DNA of 64,000 nucleotides from positions 1,054,001-1,118,000 of the forward strand of contig NZ_CP101740.1 in the NCBI RefSeq assembly GCF_024496245.1. The letters run 5' to 3'. The position numbers were made by a program, and so were the translations under genes. Position 1 is the stretch's first letter. Each line of letters begins with the position of its first letter. Below the pieces are notes generated by a model. It saw only the letters and a list, made by a program, of their open reading frames with translations, was not told the origin of the DNA and did not search any database. Origin of the DNA: Sphingomonas qomolangmaensis. Lineage in GTDB: Bacteria > Pseudomonadota > Alphaproteobacteria > Sphingomonadales > Sphingomonadaceae. Positions 46,919 through 53,912 of the stretch are shown one piece after another.

Positions 46919-47482
46919 TCAGGCGCTCCCGGCGCTTCTCGCGAGCAGCCGCGGGTCGATCCCCGCTTGCGAAAACCCCGCCTCCCAGCGCGCTTCGGCG
47001 GGGGCGTCGTAGAGCAGCGAGACGTCACCCGGGGTGTTAAACCACCCGTGGCGCGTCATCTCGCCATCGAGCTGCCCTTCGCTCCATCCCGCATAGCCGA
47101 GCGCCACCAGCCATTGCGACGGCCCGGTGCCGTCGGCGATCGCGCGCAGCACGTCGACCGTGCCCGACAGCACCCAGCGGCCCGCGACGTCGATCGAATC
47201 CTGCCCGCCCCAATCGTTCGAATGAAGGACGAAGCCGCGCTGCGGTTCGACCGGGCCGCCGAAATGCACCGGGGCATCGCCGACGATCCCCGGCTCGATC
47301 TCGAACTGGCGCAGCACATCGCCCAGCGTCAGCCCGTCGATTACCGCGCCGATGCCGACGCCGAGCGCGCCCTCGTCGTCATGGCTGCACATGGCGATCA
47401 CTGCGCGGTCGAAGCGCGGGTCACCGATGCCGGGCATCGCCAGCAGGAACTGGCCGGTCAGATAGGGGGTCTCGTCGATCAT
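46919..47482 (-). CDS. YqgE/AlgH (DUF179) family protein
   Basis: A 187-residue protein of the YqgE/AlgH family, with conserved YLTGQFLLAMPGI, GPVEPQRGFVLH and LVALGYAGWSEGQLDGE. The family has been proposed to have redox or regulatory roles but no settled biochemical activity. Length is normal. It lies upstream of ahcY on the same strand with the palindromic operator between them, and is divergent from the peroxiredoxin gene across about 115 bases. Confidence 0.93.
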   Translation of the reverse strand: MIDETPYLTGQFLLAMPGIGDPRFDRAVIAMCSHDDEGALGVGIGAVIDGLTLGDVLRQFEIEPGIVGDAPVHFGGPVEPQRGFVLHSNDWGGQDSIDVAGRWVLSGTVDVLRAIADGTGPSQWLVALGYAGWSEGQLDGEMTRHGWFNTPGDVSLLYDAPAEARWEAGFSQAGIDPRLLARSAGSA

Positions 47483-47596
47483 CGGTTAAGCATATGCCCC
47501 CTGCCCGCGATCCGCCACCGCTTGAAAACTTATCGTCGCACCCCGAAGTGCCGCGCACCGCGCCGCGTGGGCGCATTTCACGGGAGCATCGACATC

Positions 47597-48079
47597 ATGG
47601 CCATCGCAATCGGCGAGAAACTGCCCCAAGCCACCCTCGTCAAGGCGACCGAAGCCGGTCCTGACCAGGTTACCACCAACGATTTCTTTGCCGGCCGCCG
47701 CGTCGCATTGTTCTCGGTTCCCGGCGCCTTCACCCCGACCTGCTCGGTCAAGCACTTGCCGGGCTTCATCGAGCGCGCCGATGAGATCCTTTCGAAGGGG
47801 ATCGACGAGGTTGCTTGCACCGCGGTCAACGACGCGTTCGTGCTGGCGGCGTGGAGCAAGGCCAACGAAGCCGATGGCCGGGTGACGATGCTCGCCGACG
47901 GTAATGGCGAGTTCGCGCGCGCGATCGGCCTCGATACCGACAGCTCGGCCTATGGCATGGGCCAGCGCGGCCAGCGTTACGCGATGATCGTCAACGACGG
48001 CGTCGTCGAACAGCTCCACGTCGAAGCGCCCGGCGAGTTCAAGGTGAGCTCGGCCGACTATCTGGTCGACAAGCTCTAA
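47597..48079 (+). CDS. Prx5-type peroxiredoxin
   Basis: A 160-residue thiol peroxidase of the Prx5 group. The peroxidatic Cys49 lies in VPGAFTPTCSVKHLPGF; Cys74 (EVACTAVND) is in a position that may act in resolution, though Prx5 proteins vary here. It reduces hydrogen peroxide and organic peroxides, probably with glutathione/glutaredoxin or thioredoxin. The ATG at 47597 precedes the conserved IGEKLPQATL. It is divergent from yqgE. Confidence 0.95.
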   Translation: MAIAIGEKLPQATLVKATEAGPDQVTTNDFFAGRRVALFSVPGAFTPTCSVKHLPGFIERADEILSKGIDEVACTAVNDAFVLAAWSKANEADGRVTMLADGNGEFARAIGLDTDSSAYGMGQRGQRYAMIVNDGVVEQLHVEAPGEFKVSSADYLVDKL

Positions 48080-48160
48080 GCCCGCTGACGGGGGCGACGG
48101 ATGGCCGTAAGGGAACAACATCGCCCCCGTAACGGTTTGCAGGTGCGAAGGGAGAAATTC

Positions 48161-48550
48161 ATGACCACCGAGCGTTTCCAGAACGACACCGCCGCCAACG
48201 ACACCGCCGAGGGCAAGGTTGCCCAACTCACCGAGGCTGCGACCAAGCAGCTGTCGAAGGCGAGCGACGCCACCGCCAAGGCTGCGGGCGCCGCGCGCGA
48301 CAAGATCGAATCGGCGACCGAGACCACGGTCGACTCGGCGCGCCGCCACCCCGTCGCCGCCGCGGCGATCGTCGCAGGCGCTGCCGCCGCCGTCGCTGGC
48401 GCCGCTTTCGGGGTAAGCAAGCTGATGGAAAAGCAGAAGGCTTCGCCGTCGAAGTCGAGCGCGCCCAAGGCGCCGGCTACGCCGAAGAAGCCCGCCGCAC
48501 CGCGCAAGACTGCGGCGAAGAAGCCGGCGAGCACCACCGCCAAGGGCTGA
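48161..48550 (+). CDS. DUF883/YqjD-like membrane protein with histone H1-like tail
   Basis: A 129-residue protein. Residues ~10-65 form an Ala/Lys/Thr-rich amphipathic coiled-coil-like region (TEAATKQLSKASDATAKAAG), followed by a membrane helix ([18 protein letters not shown]) and a Lys/Pro/Ala-rich tail (PKKPAAPRKTAAKK). The layout resembles ElaB/YqjD ribosome-binding inner-membrane proteins, but the basic tail resembles histone H1-like DNA-binding proteins. GGGAGA 7 bases before ATG 48161 is a good ribosome site. Function not established. Confidence 0.7.
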   Translation: MTTERFQNDTAANDTAEGKVAQLTEAATKQLSKASDATAKAAGAARDKIESATETTVDSARRHPVAAAAIVAGAAAAVAGAAFGVSKLMEKQKASPSKSSAPKAPATPKKPAAPRKTAAKKPASTTAKG

Positions 48551-48680
48551 TCCGCCGCTCAACTTGCCGGGGTCGGCGCACCGGGGATCGCCCCGCGCGC
48601 CGGCCCCGATGCGCGTCCGGCCATCGCGCCGCCAATGCCGAAGTCTTGCCAGCTTCACGCGCGCGCGATAGCCGCTTGGG

Positions 48681-50117
48681 ATGACACAGGCATCCGACAT
48701 CGTCGCCGAACTCGATCGGCTCTACCGCGCCTCGGTGGCGCGCCTCCAGGCAGCGCTTGGCGCCTATCTCGCCGACGGCACGACCCCGCCGCCGCACAGC
48801 CGCAGCGACGGATCGTTCGCCTATCCCGAAATCCGCGTCCGCTATACCGGCGGTGCCGAACGCCCGACTCCGCTGCGCTCGTTCGGGCGGCTCGTCACCG
48901 CGGGCGACTATCGGATCAGCGTCACCAAGCCCGCGATGTTCGCGGACTATCTGGTCGAGCAGCTGACCTTGCTGATCGAGGATTATGCGGTCGAGGTATC
49001 GGCGGTCGCGGGCACGCAGGAAATCCCCTTCCCGTACGTGCTCGATCCCGGCCACGCGCTGCAGCTCGACGAAGTCTCGGCGCTCGAACTCGCGCGCTTC
49101 TTCCCCGCGACCGAACTCGCGCATATCGGCGACGAGATCGCCGACGGGCTGTGGGTCAGCACCGACGAGACGCGTCCGCTGGCGCTGTTCGACGGACTGC
49201 GCACCGACTTCAGCCTCGCGCGGCTGCGGCATTACACCGGCACCCCGCCCGAACATGTCCAGCGCTACATCCTGTTCACCAACTATCACCGCTATGTCGA
49301 TGAATTCGTCCAATGGGGGCTGGGGCAGCTCAATACCGACAGCCGCTTCACCGCGCTGTCGGGCGCCGGCGGGCTGTATATCGAAGCCGGCGGCGATCCC
49401 GACCAGATCGTCACCGACAGCGCGTGGCGGCGGCATCAGATGCCCGCCTACCACCTGATCGCCCCCGACGGCACCGGCATCACGCTGGTCAACATCGGCG
49501 TCGGGCCGTCGAACGCCAAGACGATCACCGATCACCTGGCGGTGCTGCGGCCAGAGGCGTGGCTGATGATCGGCCATTGCGGCGGCCTGCGCCCCAGCCA
49601 GCGGATCGGCGACTATGTGCTGGCGCACGCCTATCTTCGCGACGATCACGTGCTCGACGAAGTGCTGCCCCCCGCGATCCCGGTGCCCGCGATCGCCGAG
49701 GTGCAGCTTGCCCTCGCGCGCGCTGCCGCGACCGTCTCGGGCCAGTCGGGCGACGACCTCAAGCGCCGGCTGCGCACCGGGACGATCGTCACCACCGACG
49801 ATCGCAACTGGGAGCTTCGCTTCTCGGCCTCGGCACTGCGCTTCTCGCTCAGCCGCGCGGTGGGGATCGACATGGAATCGGCGACGATCGCCGCACAGGG
49901 CTATCGCTTCCGCGTACCCTACGGCACCTTGCTGTGCGTCTCGGACAAGCCGCTGCACGGCGAACTCAAGCTGCCGGGCCAGGCCAACCGCTTCTACGAA
50001 CGCGCGATCAGCGAGCATATGCGGATCGGCATCGAGGCGTGCGAGGAACTACGCCGCGAGGGCGCCAAGCTGCACAGCCGAAAGCTGCGCGCATTCAACG
50101 AACCCCCCTTTCGTTGA
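48681..50117 (+). CDS. amn: AMP nucleosidase
   Basis: A 478-residue enzyme that cleaves AMP to adenine and ribose-5-phosphate, adjusting adenylate pools. The N-terminal regulatory domain (residues ~1-180) is followed by the phosphorylase-fold catalytic domain with GVGPSNAKTITDHLAVLRP, MIGHCGGLRPSQRIGDYVLA and the GIDMESATIAAQGY ribose-binding segment. The length matches the bacterial family. It lies upstream of an SDR gene by 63 bases. Confidence 0.95.
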   Translation: MTQASDIVAELDRLYRASVARLQAALGAYLADGTTPPPHSRSDGSFAYPEIRVRYTGGAERPTPLRSFGRLVTAGDYRISVTKPAMFADYLVEQLTLLIEDYAVEVSAVAGTQEIPFPYVLDPGHALQLDEVSALELARFFPATELAHIGDEIADGLWVSTDETRPLALFDGLRTDFSLARLRHYTGTPPEHVQRYILFTNYHRYVDEFVQWGLGQLNTDSRFTALSGAGGLYIEAGGDPDQIVTDSAWRRHQMPAYHLIAPDGTGITLVNIGVGPSNAKTITDHLAVLRPEAWLMIGHCGGLRPSQRIGDYVLAHAYLRDDHVLDEVLPPAIPVPAIAEVQLALARAAATVSGQSGDDLKRRLRTGTIVTTDDRNWELRFSASALRFSLSRAVGIDMESATIAAQGYRFRVPYGTLLCVSDKPLHGELKLPGQANRFYERAISEHMRIGIEACEELRREGAKLHSRKLRAFNEPPFR

Positions 50118-50180
50118 TCTTGTTGGGAGAGCTTGGCCGCCTCGCGCGTTGACCAGGCAAATCCCAGCAGGAGTTTCAGC

Positions 50181-51320
50181 ATGGCCATCGCACTCAAGCC
50201 GCTCGCCGAACAGACGATCGTCATCACCGGCGCCTCTTCGGGGATCGGCCTCGCCACCGCGCGTCGTGCGGCCCGTGCGGGCGCGCGGGTCGTGTTGGTC
50301 GCGCGAAACGAGGATGCGGTGCGCGAGGCGGCCGAGGGGATCATCCTGCGCGGCGGCAAGGCGGCCTATATCGCGCTCGACGTCGCCGACGAGGATGCGC
50401 CGCAGCGAATCGGCGCGCTCGCCGACCAACGCTTCGGCGGCTTCGACACCTGGGTGAACAATGCGGCGGCGGCGATGTATGCCGAACTGCTCGACACCAG
50501 CATCGAGGAGCATCGTCGCGTCTTCGAAGTCGGCTATTTCGCGTTGGTGCGGGCGTCGCTGTTCGCGGTGCCCCGGCTCGACGAACGCGGCGGCGGCGCG
50601 CTCATCAACATCGGCTCGGTATTGTCCGAACGCGCGATCTCACTGCAGGGCGCGTACAGCGCCGCCAAGCATGCGGTGCTCGGCTTCACCGAAGCGCTGC
50701 GCACCGAGGTCGAAGCCGCGGGCAAGCCGGTGTCGATCACGCTCATCAAGCCTGCGGGGATCGACACGCCCTATCCCGAACATGCGCGCAACAAGATCGG
50801 CGCGCCGGCTCGCATCCCGCCGGTCGTCTACGATCCCGAACTGGTCGCCAAGGCGATCTGCTTCGCCGCGGCCAACCGCAAGCGCGAACTCACCGTCGGC
50901 GGGGTCGGGCTGATGATCTCGGGGCTCGGCAATGCGATGCCGCGCATGACCGATCTGGTGATCGAAAGCTTCATGGGCCGCACCGCGCAAACGATCGACC
51001 AGCCTGCCGAAGTCGGTGCCGAGGACAATCTGTTCGAACCACGGAAGGATGGCCGTGAGCGATCGAACCAGGACATTTATGTCCGTCGCCAGAGCGTGAC
51101 GCTCGAAGCGCAGATGCGTCCGCTGGCGGCTGCGACGGTGATCGCTGGCCTCGGCGCCGCCGCCTATCTGCTCACCCGCAAGCCGCAGCCGCCGGTGTTC
51201 GCCGTCCAGGCGACCGGCGCGCACCAGCCCGACGGCACCGACTCGAGCGCGTCGTTCGCAGCCGGGATCGCCGATGAAAGCACAATCCCCGAAGCTGAGC
51301 CTTCCGTTCGTACCGAATAG
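50181..51320 (+). CDS. SDR-family oxidoreductase with C-terminal membrane anchor
   Basis: A 379-residue short-chain dehydrogenase. The cofactor loop TGASSGIG is at residues 16-23, NNAA at 93-96 and the catalytic set Ser146, Tyr159, Lys163. After residue ~260 the chain extends about 110 residues beyond a normal SDR, including a membrane helix (LAAATVIAGLGAAAYLLT) and an acidic Ser-rich tail. The basic residue after the fold suggests NADP(H). Substrate unknown. AGGAG at 50169-50173 supports ATG 50181. Confidence 0.88.
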   Translation: MAIALKPLAEQTIVITGASSGIGLATARRAARAGARVVLVARNEDAVREAAEGIILRGGKAAYIALDVADEDAPQRIGALADQRFGGFDTWVNNAAAAMYAELLDTSIEEHRRVFEVGYFALVRASLFAVPRLDERGGGALINIGSVLSERAISLQGAYSAAKHAVLGFTEALRTEVEAAGKPVSITLIKPAGIDTPYPEHARNKIGAPARIPPVVYDPELVAKAICFAAANRKRELTVGGVGLMISGLGNAMPRMTDLVIESFMGRTAQTIDQPAEVGAEDNLFEPRKDGRERSNQDIYVRRQSVTLEAQMRPLAAATVIAGLGAAAYLLTRKPQPPVFAVQATGAHQPDGTDSSASFAAGIADESTIPEAEPSVRTE

Positions 51321-51341
51321 CCGCAAGCACGGCCCGGTGCC

Positions 51342-52109
51342 TCAGTCGCGCAGGAACGCCGCCAGCGCATCGCCCATTTCGGGCTTGGTCACCGAACTCA
51401 TATGCCCGCCGGGCACCTCGACCAACGTCGCGTTGGCGAGCATCGCGGCGAGTTCGGCATGCGATCCGTTGTCGTCATCCTCCTCGCCCGCCAACACCAG
51501 CACCGGCTGCTCGACCGCCAGCACCTGCTCGCGCGAGCTATCGACGAAGGTATCGATCACGTGGCGCAGCGCCACCGGGTCGCCCTTGGTGGTCTTAAGG
51601 AACGCCTCGACCATCCATTTGGGCGATCCGCGTTCATAGCTGCCCAGATTGTCGAGGATGTCGCGGAAATGCCCGGCGCGGCGATGGGTGTCGAGCAACC
51701 CTTCGAGCCCCATGCCGGCGAACACCACACGCTTGGGCGCAGGCACGATCCCGCGCGCAAGCATCCGCATCGCGGTGCGCGCGCCGAGCGAATAGCCACC
51801 CAGGTCGTAATCGGTCAGCCCCAGATGCGCGATCAGCGCCTCGCCATCCATCGCCAGCGCATCGGCGGGATAGGCCGCAGGATCGTGCGGCCGATCGCTG
51901 TGCCCATGCCCGCGAAGGTCGGGCATGATCACCCGCCGCCCCGCCGCGGCGATCTTCGCCGCATGCCCATAGCGCACCCAATTGGTATGCGCGTCAGACA
52001 TATAGCCGTGGATCAGCACCACGGGGCTGCCCTCGCCGACCTCGGTCCAGGCGATCTTGGTGCCGTCGAAGCTGGTGAAATGGTGGATCGAAGTTATCGA
52101 AGCCGTCAT
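51342..52109 (-). CDS. Alpha/beta-fold hydrolase
   Basis: A 255-residue alpha/beta hydrolase. The oxyanion segment is VVLIHGYMSD, the nucleophile elbow GYSLG gives Ser107, and the catalytic His lies in PGGHMSS near the C-terminus; an acidic residue before it (LAGEEDDD) completes the likely triad. Substrate unknown. Its start overlaps the stop of the upstream PIN-domain toxin gene (ATGA, 52106-52109), so its translation is coupled to the toxin, an odd arrangement. Confidence 0.9.
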   Translation of the reverse strand: MTASITSIHHFTSFDGTKIAWTEVGEGSPVVLIHGYMSDAHTNWVRYGHAAKIAAAGRRVIMPDLRGHGHSDRPHDPAAYPADALAMDGEALIAHLGLTDYDLGGYSLGARTAMRMLARGIVPAPKRVVFAGMGLEGLLDTHRRAGHFRDILDNLGSYERGSPKWMVEAFLKTTKGDPVALRHVIDTFVDSSREQVLAVEQPVLVLAGEEDDDNGSHAELAAMLANATLVEVPGGHMSSVTKPEMGDALAAFLRD

Positions 52110-52519
52110 GCGCTTTCCCTCAGCGGCACGACGTGTCGTCGCGCGGCATGCCCTTCCAACTTTGCGAGAAACTTCAGGTCGGCCGTCACCAGCTCGACCC
52201 GCATGTCTTCGGCCAGGGCAACATAGACACAGTCGTAGATGCTATGGCCAAGTTCGGTGGCCAATTCCATCGCCCGGCCCATCACGTGCAATTCATCGAC
52301 GCTGGTGATCAGCAGCGGCAAATCGGCAAAGGATTGAACCACCTCGGCAATGACAATTTCCCCACGACGATGCTTTTTGACCAATGCATTGCCGACCTCG
52401 CTGAAGAACAAGGCCGGCGCATATAATCGCTGATCGCCGATCAGAGCTGCGGCGGCTTGGTGATCTTCTTCGGGAACGATCCATTTGACGCCGACACTGG
52501 CATCAATGATCACCGTCAC
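52106..52519 (-). CDS. VapC-type PIN-domain toxin (first pair)
   Basis: A 137-residue PIN-domain ribonuclease of the VapC type. The four acidic metal-binding residues are visible: Asp6 (IIDASV), Glu41 (FFSEVGNAL), Asp96 (SIYDCVYVALAE) and Asp114 (VTADLKF). VapC toxins cleave tRNA or rRNA; the target here is unknown. It overlaps the antitoxin gene by 17 bases and the hydrolase start by 4, so all three should be translated together. Confidence 0.92.
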   Translation of the reverse strand: MTVIIDASVGVKWIVPEEDHQAAAALIGDQRLYAPALFFSEVGNALVKKHRRGEIVIAEVVQSFADLPLLITSVDELHVMGRAMELATELGHSIYDCVYVALAEDMRVELVTADLKFLAKLEGHAARRHVVPLRESA

Positions 52520-52754
52520 GATCCTCCCGAACCAGCTGCCAACCCGGCGTTTGCGCGACCCCCGATACCTTCGCGCGCTCGCCCGCTTGCTGCATCCGCT
52601 GCACCAACGCGCGTTTTTCCTCGGGCGTCAGTTCGGCGATCTCGTGGATCGCATCGCGCGCAAGCGCCTCGACCGAAACACCCTTCAACCGCGCCCGCGT
52701 TTTCAGTTGCTCGTAGCGACGGTCGTCGATCTGCCGAACTGTCATCTGTGCCAT
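52503..52754 (-). CDS. FitA/VapB-type ribbon-helix-helix antitoxin (first pair)
   Basis: An 83-residue protein with an N-terminal ribbon-helix-helix: MTVRQIDDRRYEQLKTRARLKGVSVEALARDAI. The C-terminal part (LTPEEKRALVQRMQQAGERAK) should wrap the toxin active site. The start may be ATG 52754 or the ATG three codons on. It lies 31 bases after the asd stop, with its own promoter and dyad operator there, and overlaps the toxin gene. Confidence 0.87.
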   Translation of the reverse strand: MAQMTVRQIDDRRYEQLKTRARLKGVSVEALARDAIHEIAELTPEEKRALVQRMQQAGERAKVSGVAQTPGWQLVREDRDGDH

Positions 52755-52760
52755 CTGCGA

Positions 52761-52789
52761 ATGATAGCACTTATGCTAGCATCGCTCAA
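52761..52789 (-). promoter_or_regulatory. Promoter and operator of the first vapBC pair
   Basis: On the minus strand -35 TTGAGC (plus 52784-52789) and -10 TATCAT (plus 52761-52766) are 17 bases apart. Between them lies the dyad TAGCA-TAAG-TGCTA (52765-52778), which reaches the -10. The -35 overlaps the asd stop codon. Autorepression by the antitoxin-toxin complex is the usual mechanism for such modules. Confidence 0.6.
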
Positions 52790-53811
52790 CCTTTCTTGAG
52801 ATGCCGCCGCCCCAGCAGTTCGGCGATCTGCACCGCGTTCAGCGCAGCGCCCTTGCGCAGATTGTCCGACACGCACCAGAAGGCCAGGCCGTTCTCGACC
52901 GTGGGGTCCTCGCGCACGCGGCTGACATAGGTCGCGTAATCGCCCACGCACTCGACCGGGGTGACATAGCCGCCATCCTCGCGCTTATCGACCAGCATGA
53001 TCCCCGGTGCCTCGCGCAGCAGGTTCTGTGCGTCCTCGGCCGAAAGCTCGCGCTCCATCTCGACATAGACCGCTTCGGAATGGCCGACGAAGACGGGCAC
53101 GCGCACGCAGGTCGCGATCACCTTGATCTTGGGGTCGAGGATCTTCTTGGTCTCGACCACCATCTTCCATTCTTCCTTGGTCGATCCATCGTCGAGGAAG
53201 CTGTCGATGTGCGGGATCACGTTGAACGCGATCTGCTTGGTGAACTTGCGCGGCTCGGCGCTGTCGCCGACGAAGATGTTGCGGCTCTGCTCGAACAGCT
53301 CGTCCATCCCCGCCTTTCCCGCGCCCGACACCGACTGATAGGTCGCAACGACCACGCGCAGCACCTTGGCGGCGTCGTGCAGCGGCTTGAGCGCCACCAC
53401 CATCTGCGCGGTCGAGCAATTGGGGTTGGCGATGATATTCTTGGCCTTGTAGCCGTCGATCGCCTCGGCATTTACTTCAGGCACCACCAGCGGCACATCG
53501 GGGTCCATCCGGTAGAGCGACGAATTGTCGATCACGACGCAGCCGGCGGCGGCAAAGCGCGGCGCGTGGATCGCGGTCGCCTCGCTGCCGATCGCGAACA
53601 GCGCCATGTCCCAGCCGGTGGGATCGAAATGCTCGATATTCTGGATCTTCAGCTTGCGCCCGGTCTCGCCATAATCGGCCAGCTCGCCCGCCGAGCGCGA
53701 TGATGCCAGCACCGCGATCTCGTCGGCGGGAAACTCGCGCTCCGCCATGATGTTGAGCATTTCGCGCCCGACATTGCCGGTCGCGCCTGCGACCACCACC
53801 CGATAACCCAT
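52786..53811 (-). CDS. asd: Aspartate-semialdehyde dehydrogenase
   Basis: A 341-residue enzyme that reduces aspartyl phosphate to the semialdehyde on the route to lysine, diaminopimelate, threonine and methionine. NADP-binding GATGNVG is at residues 9-15 and catalytic Cys132 lies in NPNCSTAQ; the substrate-binding VSGAGKAGMDEL segment is present. The downstream vapBC-hydrolase run begins 31 bases after its stop. Confidence 0.97.
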   Translation of the reverse strand: MGYRVVVAGATGNVGREMLNIMAEREFPADEIAVLASSRSAGELADYGETGRKLKIQNIEHFDPTGWDMALFAIGSEATAIHAPRFAAAGCVVIDNSSLYRMDPDVPLVVPEVNAEAIDGYKAKNIIANPNCSTAQMVVALKPLHDAAKVLRVVVATYQSVSGAGKAGMDELFEQSRNIFVGDSAEPRKFTKQIAFNVIPHIDSFLDDGSTKEEWKMVVETKKILDPKIKVIATCVRVPVFVGHSEAVYVEMERELSAEDAQNLLREAPGIMLVDKREDGGYVTPVECVGDYATYVSRVREDPTVENGLAFWCVSDNLRKGAALNAVQIAELLGRRHLKKG

Positions 53812-53912
53812 GATCCATTATCCCGTATTAGGCGCGCGAACGGCGCGGCCCGCTGTTTACGCGGGCGCGCTCCGATTGAAAGACCCTTTCGCTAGGGCAT
53901 GCACAAACGCAA

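Noticed and set aside
45332..47596. Open frame running antisense to ahcY and yqgE into the peroxiredoxin gene
   Set aside because: Only the last 160 codons (from 47597) match a protein family; the rest is an antisense shadow in the same frame.
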